Positions 52,066 to 60,322 of a stretch of DNA of 64,000 nt are shown here, piece by piece. Each line of letters begins with the position of its first letter. Position 1 is the stretch's first letter. Below the pieces are notes generated by a model. That model ran no database searches. It was not told where the DNA came from and saw nothing but the letters and a program-made list of their open reading frames with translations. The DNA is from Sediminibacterium sp. Gen4 (GTDB taxonomy: Bacteria; Bacteroidota; Bacteroidia; Chitinophagales; Chitinophagaceae), in NCBI GenBank assembly GCA_013391385.1, contig JACBFI010000003.1, positions 62,001 to 126,000 on the forward strand, given 5' to 3'. Made by a program: the position numbers and the translations under genes.

Positions 52066-52527
52066 ATGGCAGCAAGATCTGATAAGGATAAAAAATCCTC
52101 CACCCCTAAGAAAGCAGCACCTAAAAATGCTGATGAGAAACCGTCTCCAAAAAGCAAAAAGCAAATGGAAGACGATGATGATGATTTGGAAGATGATGAT
52201 GATGAGATGGATCTCAAAGCTTCTTCCAAAAAAAGTGCATCTAAATCTTCGTCTAAAAAATCAAAATCTGATGATGATGATGATGACGACGACGAATTAG
52301 ATGAAGATTCAGATGATTGGGAAAAAACAGAAGACGAAGAAGACGACTGGGATCCCGATTTCGATGAGTTTGATATTCCTAAAAGCAAAGGAAAGAAAAG
52401 TACCGGTGGCGCCAAGAAAAAAGGCGATGATGACGATGATTTTAATCTCGATGAAGACTTCAAAGAATTCGATCTCTTCGACGATAAAGCAGGCGGCTTT
52501 GATGATGATGACGATGATGATTTTTAA
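52066..52527 (+). CDS. Highly acidic low-complexity protein
   Basis: A 153-residue protein made of aspartate/glutamate runs alternating with lysine/serine clusters (MAARSDKDKKSSTPKKAAPK, then DDDDLEDDDD-type runs and KKSTGGAKKKGDD). It has no fold visible and no signal peptide. Similar proteins occur in Bacteroidota and are of unknown function; they may act as DNA- or cation-binding, histone-mimic-like proteins. It overlaps pabB by one base (TAATG), so the two are co-translated. The ATG at 52066 is preferred over 52033. Confidence 0.65.
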   Translation: MAARSDKDKKSSTPKKAAPKNADEKPSPKSKKQMEDDDDDLEDDDDEMDLKASSKKSASKSSSKKSKSDDDDDDDDELDEDSDDWEKTEDEEDDWDPDFDEFDIPKSKGKKSTGGAKKKGDDDDDFNLDEDFKEFDLFDDKAGGFDDDDDDDF

Positions 52528-53831
52528 TGGGCTTAAATAAGCAACTTATTACCTATTCTTTCTCAATAACAGATAGCATAGAAACCAAACAACAAATGTT
52601 GAACTGGGCAAATCAGTTCAACATTTGTTGTTTTCTGGACAACCATCAATACCAGAGTTCCGCATCAGTAGTAGAATGCATGGTTGCCTGTGGTGTAACG
52701 GCCGCATTGCCTTCTAATGCATCATTGAGCACCTTGGATACTTTTATCAATACCCATAAAAACAAATGGATCTTTGGTCACCTGGGATACGATATCAAAA
52801 ATCAAATTGAAAACCTTCATTCTACACACCCGGATAGCATTCAATTCCCTGATCTTTTCTTTTTTGTTCCAGCATGCATTTTATCGCTGAAAGAACAAAC
52901 ACTTTTCATAGAAGTATATGATGGTTCTGATCCATCAAGCATTTATGATTCAATAAAAGCCTCGCCTGCTTTTGCAAGTATTCCTCAACCTAGCGTATCT
53001 GTTCAGCCTAAAATGACCAGACAAAAATATATCGCAACTATTGAGCAACTTAGAAAGCACATACAAAGAGGCGATTGTTATGAGATCAATTATTGCCAGG
53101 AGTTTTATGCTACGGATACAGTGATTGAGCCTTTATCATTGTACCAACAACTCACAAAAGTTTCACCAAATCCTTTCGCGTGTTATTACCGACTGGAAGA
53201 TAAATACCTGCTTTGCGCCAGTCCGGAAAGATTTTTACAAAAAAAAGGTGATCACTTATTATCGCAACCTATCAAAGGCACCATTCCACGGAATCAATTC
53301 GATCCAGAAGCTGATCAAAAATTAATCGAGCAATTACAGAACAGTGAGAAAGATAAAAGTGAAAATGTAATGGTCGTAGACCTAGTTAGAAATGATCTTA
53401 GTAAAGTATGTCAACAAGGCTCAGTGAAAGTCACTGAATTATTCGGTATTTATAGTTTTCCGCAAGTACATCAAATGATTTCCACCGTAGAAGGAACGCT
53501 TGATGATTCACATCAGTTTACAGATATCATCAAAGCCTGTTTCCCCATGGGCAGTATGACAGGCGCTCCTAAAAAAAGAGTAATGGAACTGATAGAACAA
53601 TACGAACAAAGCAAACGCGGTTTATATTCCGGTGCTGTTGGCTATATCAGTCCTACGGGTGATTTCGATTTTAATGTAGTGATCAGAAGTATTCTTTATA
53701 ACAGCAGTAACCAATACCTGGGTTATCAGGTAGGTGGTGGTATTACTTTTTACAGTGATCCGGAAAAAGAGTATGAAGAATGTCTAATAAAAGCTGCTGC
53801 AATTAAAAAGGTACTCGAAGGTGGTATATGA
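52527..53831 (+). CDS. pabB: Aminodeoxychorismate synthase component I
   Basis: A 434-residue chorismate-binding enzyme of folate synthesis. The active-site lysine motif is QPIKGTIPRNQF (about 248-259); PIKGT marks PabB rather than anthranilate synthase, which has PIAGT. Other conserved parts are ENVMVVDLVRNDLSKVC (about 277-293), FPMGSMTGAPKKRVMELIEQ (about 349-368) and YQVGGGITFYSDPEKEYEE. It makes 4-amino-4-deoxychorismate with PabA and is followed by PabC elsewhere. Confidence 0.9.
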   Translation: MGLNKQLITYSFSITDSIETKQQMLNWANQFNICCFLDNHQYQSSASVVECMVACGVTAALPSNASLSTLDTFINTHKNKWIFGHLGYDIKNQIENLHSTHPDSIQFPDLFFFVPACILSLKEQTLFIEVYDGSDPSSIYDSIKASPAFASIPQPSVSVQPKMTRQKYIATIEQLRKHIQRGDCYEINYCQEFYATDTVIEPLSLYQQLTKVSPNPFACYYRLEDKYLLCASPERFLQKKGDHLLSQPIKGTIPRNQFDPEADQKLIEQLQNSEKDKSENVMVVDLVRNDLSKVCQQGSVKVTELFGIYSFPQVHQMISTVEGTLDDSHQFTDIIKACFPMGSMTGAPKKRVMELIEQYEQSKRGLYSGAVGYISPTGDFDFNVVIRSILYNSSNQYLGYQVGGGITFYSDPEKEYEECLIKAAAIKKVLEGGI

Positions 53832-53837
53832 ACCAGT

Positions 53838-54902
53838 TTATCTGGAAGCAGAAGCGCTTTCTAGTAATGATTTCACAGACTCCATCAGCAATTGTTGCTT
53901 TTTAGCCTGAAACACCTGTTCCTTGTCTTTCAGTATTCGCATGGAATACTTTTTGCCTTCCGCTAAAGTCTTATCAAAATTCGGATTCCAACGATTGAAC
54001 TGATTCAGGTTCATTAATAGTGCATTGGAAACAATCAGGGAATTGTATCTACCCGCTATTTCCACTACAGTGGAATTATTCAGTTCATCTGTGGTCAGCT
54101 GAACCGTTTCTGCACTTTGTAAAATCGCTTTCTTTTGTTCTGTCTCAGCAGCCGTCATGGTAGTCCAACCCCCACTTCCCTCAAATGCGTAATGCGTACC
54201 GATGAATTTTTTGACATGATTTCTGGTTTCTTCAGGCAAATGGTATTGCAAATCCCAGAACTCTCTACTTCCTGATTTTCTGATCGCTTGTTTTACACGT
54301 CCTGCCCCTGCATTGTAGGCAGCAACCACCAATAACCAGTCATTGAATTCAGCATATAATTCGCGCATCAGTTTTGCAGCTGCATGTGTGCTTTTATAAT
54401 AGTCTAATCGCTCATCCACTGCACCTACGCGTAGACCAAAACGTTTGGCTTCATAGGGCATTAACTGCCAGGGACCTGCTGCACCTGCCCATGATACCAC
54501 ATTCGATCCGAGATGACTCTCAATAACACTGAGGTATTTCATTTCTTTAGGCAATCCATAAACAGTGAGCACATTATCATACAAATCGAAATAAGGCTTA
54601 CCCCAGCTTTTCATTTTCTCCAGGTGCTCGCCATTTTTCCGAACATATTCTTGTACAAATGCAACCGCTCTCGGATTCAATTGTGCCTCATAGGGTTTTG
54701 ATGCATCAAAACGCTGACCGGTAAACAGACTTTTAAATCCGCTTTTATCATTCAGAGTAGAATCACTATCTGTTGAGGTTGAACCAAGGTTGGCGGCTTT
54801 AAAAGACATCATCCCCAGTGAACCTGCCACAAAAGCAAAGCAGACCAACAATGCTTTGCTGGTGCTGATATGACTTTGTATGCTGATACCAAACCACTTC
54901 AT
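53838..54902 (-). CDS. Membrane-anchored lytic transglycosylase
   Basis: A 354-residue cell-wall enzyme with an N-terminal membrane segment (about 15-35) and an SLT catalytic domain: the glutamate is in SVIESHLGSNVVSWAGAAGPWQLMP (about 128-152), then AAYNAGAGRV (about 196-205) and PEETRNHVKKFI. The C-terminal part (about 265-340) resembles the post-catalytic region of MltD without clear LysM repeats. It cuts peptidoglycan glycan strands. The ATG at 54902 (MKWFGISIQSHIS) is chosen over a TTG 24 bases upstream. Confidence 0.88.
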   Translation of the reverse strand: MKWFGISIQSHISTSKALLVCFAFVAGSLGMMSFKAANLGSTSTDSDSTLNDKSGFKSLFTGQRFDASKPYEAQLNPRAVAFVQEYVRKNGEHLEKMKSWGKPYFDLYDNVLTVYGLPKEMKYLSVIESHLGSNVVSWAGAAGPWQLMPYEAKRFGLRVGAVDERLDYYKSTHAAAKLMRELYAEFNDWLLVVAAYNAGAGRVKQAIRKSGSREFWDLQYHLPEETRNHVKKFIGTHYAFEGSGGWTTMTAAETEQKKAILQSAETVQLTTDELNNSTVVEIAGRYNSLIVSNALLMNLNQFNRWNPNFDKTLAEGKKYSMRILKDKEQVFQAKKQQLLMESVKSLLESASASR

Positions 54903-54980
54903 GTGATCAAATCCTTTAATTATCAATTAGTTCAGTAATGGGTTGCAGTAAGTTGGGTGATGTTCAAAACAGAGCGTCTG

Positions 54981-56420
54981 TTACTCAGACAGTTCTAAAA
55001 ACTGTTTTGAAAGGCGGAGCAAAGATACCTCATCATTCTGAGAAGTCATAATCTGCAGACCAAAGGGCATGCCATTGGGGTGTTGGAACAGTGGGATGGA
55101 AATAGCGGGTATTCCTACCAGATTGGCGAAGACTGTATAGATATCGCCTAGAAACATGGCTAGCTGGTCATTTTGTAATTCACCAATCCGGTAGGCGGGT
55201 GCCGGAACGGTTGGAGAAATAATGGCGTCATAGGAGGAAAAAACAGTAGTGGTTAGCACCTGTAATTTTCTTCTAACTTGTTGAGCCTTAGTAAAATAAG
55301 CATCGTAATAGCCGGCACTCAATACAAAACTGCCCAGCATGATTCTTCTCTTCACTTCTTTACCAAACCCTTCACTTCTGGAAAGCTTATAAAAGTCTGT
55401 CAAATCATGTGTTGGCTGAGCTGATCTATGTCCAAAACGAACCCCATCATAGCGGGAAAGATTACTGGAAGCTTCGGCGGTCGTTAAAACGTAGTAAGTA
55501 GGCACTACATATTCAAGTAACTCAAAATCAACAGGTTCGACGATATAACCTTGGGCTGTTAATTTTTTAATAAAGCCTTCTGTAGCGGCTTTAATAGCGG
55601 GGTCTAAACCGGGGTGATCCAATGCTTCCTTAAAATAAGCAATTCTTTTGGGTGGGGCATCCATATGGTCCAATGCAGTGGTATAATCCGGAACAGGCAA
55701 CTGAGAAACCGTACTATCAAACGCATCAGCACCGGAAATAATCTGAAGGGTTAATGCTACATCCTCAATATTTTTTCCAAAAATGCCAATCTGATCAAAA
55801 GATGAAGCATAAGCGATGAGACCGTAACGCGATATTCTTCCATAGCCGGGTTTGAGTCCGATAATACCACAGAAATCAGCCGGCTGTCGTACTGATCCGC
55901 CGGTATCACTCCCCAAACTGATCATACAATGATCTGCCTGAACTGCTACAGCCGAACCTCCGGAGGATCCACCCGGTACGCGTGTTTCGTCCAACGCATT
56001 TTTTACCGGTCCGTAAGCAGAATGTTCATTACTGCTTCCCATGGCAAATTCATCGCAGTTTTGTCTGCCAATGATGATGGCTCCGGCATCCAATAATTTT
56101 TGTGTAGCGGTAGCGTTGTATACAGATACAAATCCATCTAGCATCCGGGAAGATGCCGATACACGATGGTCTTTATAACAAATCACATCTTTGAGTCCTA
56201 TCACTACTCCATGTAAAGGCAAGAGTGATTGATTGGACGATCTTTCTTTATCCATACTTGCTGCTGCAGCAAGGGCTTCTTCTGCATACACTTCAAGCCA
56301 GGCATTCAGGTGTTGATCTGCTTGTATCCTATCGATATAAAAACGAACGGCCTCCACACAGGTGGTTTGGCCGTTCTGTAATGCTGTATGATAGTCTTTG
56401 ATTGTGCTAAAGCGAAACAA
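54981..56420 (-). CDS. gatA: Glutamyl-tRNA(Gln)/aspartyl-tRNA(Asn) amidotransferase subunit A
   Basis: A 479-residue amidase subunit that supplies ammonia for transamidation of Glu-tRNA(Gln) and possibly Asp-tRNA(Asn). The amidase triad is K in VVIGLKDVICYKDHR (about 72-86), S in SLGSDTGGSVRQPADFCG (about 167-184) and S in VPGGSSGGSAVAV (about 148-160). Subunits B and C are not next to it, so they lie elsewhere. tatA is just upstream with 28 bases between. Confidence 0.95.
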   Translation of the reverse strand: MFRFSTIKDYHTALQNGQTTCVEAVRFYIDRIQADQHLNAWLEVYAEEALAAAASMDKERSSNQSLLPLHGVVIGLKDVICYKDHRVSASSRMLDGFVSVYNATATQKLLDAGAIIIGRQNCDEFAMGSSNEHSAYGPVKNALDETRVPGGSSGGSAVAVQADHCMISLGSDTGGSVRQPADFCGIIGLKPGYGRISRYGLIAYASSFDQIGIFGKNIEDVALTLQIISGADAFDSTVSQLPVPDYTTALDHMDAPPKRIAYFKEALDHPGLDPAIKAATEGFIKKLTAQGYIVEPVDFELLEYVVPTYYVLTTAEASSNLSRYDGVRFGHRSAQPTHDLTDFYKLSRSEGFGKEVKRRIMLGSFVLSAGYYDAYFTKAQQVRRKLQVLTTTVFSSYDAIISPTVPAPAYRIGELQNDQLAMFLGDIYTVFANLVGIPAISIPLFQHPNGMPFGLQIMTSQNDEVSLLRLSKQFLELSE

Positions 56421-56448
56421 AGGCTAAAAGGCTTTTTGAAGTGAAATA

Positions 56449-56637
56449 CTATTGTGCAGCCTGATCCTTTTCTTTGATCCCTTCTTCCAGTTCTTTCTTC
56501 ACATTGTTCTTTGCATCGTTGAATTCACGGATACCTTTACCCAGTCCACGCATGAATTCGGGGATCTTTCTACCACCAAACAATACCAGTACCACCACTG
56601 CAATCAATAAAATTTCCTGAAATCCTAAATTACCCAT
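56449..56637 (-). CDS. tatA: Twin-arginine translocase subunit TatA/E
   Basis: A 62-residue protein with one membrane helix ([14 protein letters not shown]-like, about 7-22) followed by an amphipathic helix ([20 protein letters not shown]) and a charged tail. It is the pore-forming part of the Tat pathway for folded proteins. The frame opens upstream at 56736, but [20 protein letters not shown] at 56637 is the family start. TatC is not in view. Confidence 0.92.
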   Translation of the reverse strand: MGNLGFQEILLIAVVVLVLFGGRKIPEFMRGLGKGIREFNDAKNNVKKELEEGIKEKDQAAQ

Positions 56638-56736
56638 AAAATAAGTTTTGAGAAGATCAAAGGTAAGGTAAAACCATACTGAATGAACCAATTTAACAGC
56701 AAAGTTTATGGATAAATATTTGACCGATATATCCAT

Positions 56737-56774
56737 AAAAAAAGCGGAAACCGATGAAGTCAGTTTCCGCTTTT
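56737..56774 (-). terminator. Terminator of rplS (bidirectional stem)
   Basis: AAGCGGAAAC (56742-56751) pairs with GTTTCCGCTT (56763-56772), with T runs on both sides. Confidence 0.85.
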
Positions 56775-56792
56775 ACTATACATCTAATAAAA

Positions 56793-57143
56793 TTAGAATC
56801 TTTTTTCCTTAATACGTGCACTCTTACCACTACGCTCACGCAAATAGTACAATTTAGCGCGACGAACTTTACCGGTCTTATTCAGAACGATAGAATCAAT
56901 GTTTGGCGAAAGAATCGGGAACAAACGCTCTACACCTACTCCGTCAGAGATTTTACGTACAGTAAAAGAAGCGGTTGCTCCATTACCCTGTAACTTAATC
57001 ACATCACCACGGAAGCTCTGGATACGCTCCTTACCACCTTCAATAATCTTATAGTTAACAGTGATATTATCACCTGCTTTAAACTTAGGATATTCTTTCT
57101 TTACCGTTAACTGCTCGTGTACAAACTGAACTGCTGCGTTCAT
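56793..57143 (-). CDS. rplS: 50S ribosomal protein L19
   Basis: A 116-residue protein near the subunit interface. Typical L19 parts are FKAGDNITVNYKIIEGGKER (about 20-39), IQSFRGDVIKLQGNG and GVGVERLFPILSPNIDSI, ending YYLRERSGKSARIKEKRF. A clear promoter (TTTTG, 20 bases, TACCTTTG) precedes it, so it is expressed alone. Confidence 0.96.
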   Translation of the reverse strand: MNAAVQFVHEQLTVKKEYPKFKAGDNITVNYKIIEGGKERIQSFRGDVIKLQGNGATASFTVRKISDGVGVERLFPILSPNIDSIVLNKTGKVRRAKLYYLRERSGKSARIKEKRF

Positions 57144-57165
57144 AACATTTAATTTTTGCGGACGG

Positions 57166-57198
57166 CAAAGGTAAGGATGGGGGCGGGATTCTCCAAAA
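57166..57198 (-). promoter_or_regulatory. Promoter of rplS
   Basis: Minus strand: -33 TTTTG (57194-57198), 20-base spacing, -7 TACCTTTG (57166-57173). This is the best match to the Bacteroidota consensus in the window. Confidence 0.75.
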
Positions 57199-57206
57199 GT
57201 TTTTGG

Positions 57207-57238
57207 GCTGTGAGCTGTGAGCTACGAGCTATGAGCTT
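57207..57238. repeat. GAGCTGTGAGCTACGAGC repeat after the four-helix-bundle gene
   Basis: GCTGTGAGCTGTGAGC, TACGAGC and TATGAGCTT run to the stop codon of the next gene. A matching inverted run lies at 57715-57750 on the other side of that gene. Confidence 0.75.
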
Positions 57239-57591
57239 TACTTGTTTAACTTATCTATAAAGCTAATAAGCATTTTTTGTTCTTCATCAATTTTATAAAG
57301 TATTGATTTTCTGATGTTTATTAAGCCGAATCCAAGCAATTCTGATAAGAGAATATGCGTTTCAAGTTCAAAACAAGACCCTAAAGAAATTTGCAAAAAA
57401 TGAGCATATTCTCGATCACTTTTTCGACTGCTACCCTCTGCAATATTCGCCGGAATTGAGCTTGCAGACCTTGTTATTTGACTGACTAAACCATATTTTT
57501 CTTCTTTTGGAAACTCTCGAATCAGTTCATAACATAATTGGGCAATTTCCATTCCTTGCTGCCATACCTTGAGACGTTTAAAGTCTTTCAT
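57238..57591 (-). CDS. Four-helix-bundle protein (23S rRNA intervening-sequence family)
   Basis: A 117-residue helical protein: DFKRLKVWQQGMEIAQLCYE (about 3-22), GLVSQITRSASSIPANIAEG (about 34-53, the family signature), SDREYAHFLQISLGSCFELE. Homologues are encoded in intervening sequences of 23S rRNA genes and as Avd in diversity-generating retroelements, but here no rRNA or reverse transcriptase is near. The gene is bracketed by inverted copies of an intergenic repeat and interrupts the rplS-rny interval. Function unknown. Confidence 0.85.
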   Translation of the reverse strand: MKDFKRLKVWQQGMEIAQLCYELIREFPKEEKYGLVSQITRSASSIPANIAEGSSRKSDREYAHFLQISLGSCFELETHILLSELLGFGLINIRKSILYKIDEEQKMLISFIDKLNK

Positions 57592-57669
57592 CGCAAATAT
57601 ATTTGACCTGCAAAATAACCCATACCTATACGGTAGATACGAAGTGCACTAGTCAATAACAAACAATAA

Positions 57670-57698
57670 AAAACCACCCTATATTAAAAGGTGGTTTT
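57670..57698 (-). terminator. Terminator of rny
   Basis: AAAACCACC (57670-57678) pairs with GGTGGTTTT (57690-57698); T run on the minus strand. Confidence 0.8.
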
Positions 57699-57714
57699 AT
57701 AGTAAAGATATATC

Positions 57715-57750
57715 AAGCTCATAGCTCGAGGCTCGCAGCTCATAGCTTAT
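57715..57750. repeat. GAGC-type repeat overlapping the rny stop codon
   Basis: CAAGCTCATAGCTCGAGGC and AGCTCATAGC run into the rny TAA (57747-57749). It is the inverse of the run at 57207-57238. Confidence 0.75.
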
Positions 57751-59312
57751 CTAGCTACATTCACCGCTCTCTTCTCCCTAATCACAGTCACCTTAATCTG
57801 ACCCGGGTACGTCATTTCTGTTTGGATTTTTTGGGCGATTTCAAAGCTGAGTTTATCGCTTTCGCCGTCGGTTACTTTTTCAGCTTCTACGATGACGCGT
57901 AATTCTCTTCCGGCTTGAATAGCATAAGCTTTTTCTACGCCCTGATAGGCTAGAGCCAGATTTTCCAGGTCTTTAATTCTTTGTAAATATTGCTGCATAA
58001 TCTCTCTACGCGCACCCGGACGCGCACCACTGATGGCATCACAGGCTTGTACGATCGGAGAAATCACATATAACATTTCCATTTCATCATGGTGAGCACC
58101 AATCGCATTCACCACCGCCGGATTTTCACCATACTTCTCTGCTAATTTAGCCCCGAGTAATGCGTGGCTCAATTCGGTTTCTTCATCAGGAACTTTTCCG
58201 ATATCATGCAATAATCCGGCACGCTTGGCCAACTTAGGGTTCATGCCTAATTCAGCTGCCATGATACCACAAAGATTAGCTGTTTCACGGCTATGCATCA
58301 ACAGGTTTTGTCCGTATGAAGAACGGAACCTCATTTTACCAACAATACGGATCAATTCTTTGTGCAATCCATGAATACCCATTTCGATCACCGTACGCTC
58401 TCCGATCTCCATTACCTGCTCCTCTAACTGGCGTCGGGTTTTTTCTACCACTTCTTCAATACGTGCAGGGTGTATACGTCCATCTGCAACCAGTCTCTGT
58501 AAACTCAGTCTGGCAATCTCTCTTCTCAATGGGTCGAATGAAGAAAGGATAATCGCTTCCGGAGTGTCATCCACAATCAAATCAACACCGGTAGCAGCTT
58601 CAATGGCACGGATATTTCTACCTTCTCTACCAATGATTTGACCTTTGATCTCATCTGTTTCCAGGTTGAATACGGTAACCGTATTTTCAATGGTTTGCTC
58701 TGCAGCAGTACGCTGAATAGTTTGGATAACAATCTTACGCGCTTCCTTATTCGCCTTCTGCTTCGCATCTTCAATGATCTCTTGTTGTAAAGTAAGCGCT
58801 CGGGTTTGTGCTTCCTGACGCAGACTCTCCACCAATTGTGCCCTTGCTTCTTCTGCACTGAGACCGGCAATTTTTTCGAGTCTACGGATATGTTCTTCCT
58901 GATGCTTCTCTAACTCTGTTCGCTTCAGATTCACCACTTCGATTTGACGATTGAGGTTGTCCTTGATCGCTTCATTTTCCTTGATCTGCTTGTCTAAAGC
59001 AGCTTCTTTTTGATTGATCGAGATTTCTTTCTGCTTCGCACGATTTTCTGATTCGCTGATTTTACGATTGCGATCGTTCACTTCACGCTCATGCTCAGCT
59101 TTTAACTGCACAAAGCGCTCTTTTGCTTCCAGCTGTTTTTCTTTTTTAATGGTTTCAGCTCTTAGCTCCGCTTCTTTCAGGATATTTTGTGCCTGTAGAT
59201 TGGCTTCGTCAATTTGTTTTTGGGTGTTTTTGGCAAAGATGAATTTACCTGCTATCAACCCCACAATGAGTGCCACAGGTGCGGCTATGATCAAGACAAG
59301 CGTCTGGTCCAT
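57747..59312 (-). CDS. rny: Ribonuclease Y
   Basis: A 521-residue membrane-anchored endoribonuclease that starts mRNA decay. Order: membrane segment (about 4-24), long coiled coil (about 28-190), KH domain ([20 protein letters not shown], about 225-245) and HD domain with [20 protein letters not shown] (about 365-384). The length is normal. It lies next to zapA as in many Bacteroidota. Confidence 0.96.
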   Translation of the reverse strand: MDQTLVLIIAAPVALIVGLIAGKFIFAKNTQKQIDEANLQAQNILKEAELRAETIKKEKQLEAKERFVQLKAEHEREVNDRNRKISESENRAKQKEISINQKEAALDKQIKENEAIKDNLNRQIEVVNLKRTELEKHQEEHIRRLEKIAGLSAEEARAQLVESLRQEAQTRALTLQQEIIEDAKQKANKEARKIVIQTIQRTAAEQTIENTVTVFNLETDEIKGQIIGREGRNIRAIEAATGVDLIVDDTPEAIILSSFDPLRREIARLSLQRLVADGRIHPARIEEVVEKTRRQLEEQVMEIGERTVIEMGIHGLHKELIRIVGKMRFRSSYGQNLLMHSRETANLCGIMAAELGMNPKLAKRAGLLHDIGKVPDEETELSHALLGAKLAEKYGENPAVVNAIGAHHDEMEMLYVISPIVQACDAISGARPGARREIMQQYLQRIKDLENLALAYQGVEKAYAIQAGRELRVIVEAEKVTDGESDKLSFEIAQKIQTEMTYPGQIKVTVIREKRAVNVAR

Positions 59313-59440
59313 TTTCTAATTCGTTTTTTAAATAGTTCACAATCATTGATTCACAATAACACATCACAATTTACAATAATGAGTAAACGGATAAAAGCGA
59401 AGATAATTAAATACGTAGAAGAAAAGTGAAATCTGTTTAG

Positions 59441-59557
59441 AATAGTCCATGGCTGATGGTCCATAGCTTATGGTCAATAGTCCATGGCAAGAACAATTCT
59501 TTTGCTTTATTCCTCCTACTATGGATTATCGACCATGGACTATGGACCATGGACTAT
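59441..59557. repeat. CCATAG/CTATGG repeat between rny and zapA
   Basis: Left part 59441-59488: AATAGTCCATGGCTGATGG and TCAATAGTCCATGGC. Right part 59519-59557: CTATGGATTATCGACCATGG and ACTATGGACCATGGAC. The end overlaps the zapA stop codon. Confidence 0.8.
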
Positions 59558-59847
59558 AATTCCTCCAAGGCTTTATCGAGCTGGCGCTCGAGGGTGGCTA
59601 GCTTTTGGGAAGCTTCTTCCCATTTCACCAGTTCTATTCCGCTTTGGTTCTGTTCCGTGGCAAACCATAGTAACACCATCGAAACATAGTCTTGCATGTC
59701 TTTTCCCGCCAGATTCGTCTTGAACTCAGTGATTTTATCATTGATCAATCCTGCAGTCTTACGTACCATTTCTTCGTCTTTGGGCTCAATACGAAGACGG
59801 TAATTACGATCTGCGATGACAATATTGACAGGAATTAACTCAGACAT
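59554..59847 (-). CDS. zapA: Cell division protein ZapA
   Basis: A 97-residue FtsZ-bundling protein. The globular N-terminus (VNIVIADRNYRLRIEPKDEE, about 7-26) is followed by a C-terminal coiled coil (WEEASQKLATLERQLDKALE). It lies 4 bases after a coiled-coil gene that may be its partner. The stop codon is inside an intergenic repeat. Confidence 0.9.
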   Translation of the reverse strand: MSELIPVNIVIADRNYRLRIEPKDEEMVRKTAGLINDKITEFKTNLAGKDMQDYVSMVLLWFATEQNQSGIELVKWEEASQKLATLERQLDKALEEL

Positions 59848-59851
59848 GTGA

Positions 59852-60139
59852 TCAGGTATTTAATAACGCCAAACATTTATCGATTTCTTTGAGATAACCA
59901 TTGATCCGCTTTTCCAATAAAGCTTTTTCTTCCGGAGATTGAGCGGTAGCACTGAGTTTCAGCGCATCCAACTGTTGATGAAGCATCGCAATTGAAGCTT
60001 CTTTTTCTTCTAAGGATTGCTTGCTTTTTTCCAACTCTTTCAATAACCGCTGGTTCTCTTTCACCAACACTTGCTGATTCCGCAACAATTGCTGAAGCTT
60101 TTCTTGAATATTTTTTATATGCCGATCAAGATCTAACAT
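59852..60139 (-). CDS. Small coiled-coil protein, probable ZapA partner
   Basis: A 95-residue, almost fully coiled-coil protein (QEKLQQLLRNQQVLVKENQR, LLKELEKSKQSLEEKEASIA) resembling ZapB in size and shape. It lies 4 bases before zapA and shares its transcript, so a role at the division ring is plausible. No direct sequence match to ZapB is claimed. Confidence 0.75.
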   Translation of the reverse strand: MLDLDRHIKNIQEKLQQLLRNQQVLVKENQRLLKELEKSKQSLEEKEASIAMLHQQLDALKLSATAQSPEEKALLEKRINGYLKEIDKCLALLNT

Positions 60140-60200
60140 CTCTCTAAGATAGTTTCAATTTTAGGGGTTACAACATTTTTAGTGCACTTGTTTTGCACTT

Positions 60201-60318
60201 TATAGTCTGTGGCTTGCAGCTTGTAGCTTGTAGCTTATAGCTGATAGGTCATCGCTAATAGTAGGAATGATGTTTTGCTATTTGCCATGAACTATACGCT
60301 ATAAGCCATTAGCTAAAG
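60201..60318. repeat. Repeat cluster between pheT and the division genes
   Basis: AGTCTGTGGCTTGCAGC, TTGTAGCTTGTAGC and CTTATAGCTGATAGG, then opposing CCATGAACTATACGC and CATTAGCTAAAGCC. It lies just past the pheT stop codon (60323). Confidence 0.75.
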
Positions 60319-60322
60319 CCTA

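Noticed and set aside
57238-57591. Diversity-generating retroelement around the Avd-like gene
   Set aside because: No reverse transcriptase or template/variable repeat pair is nearby.
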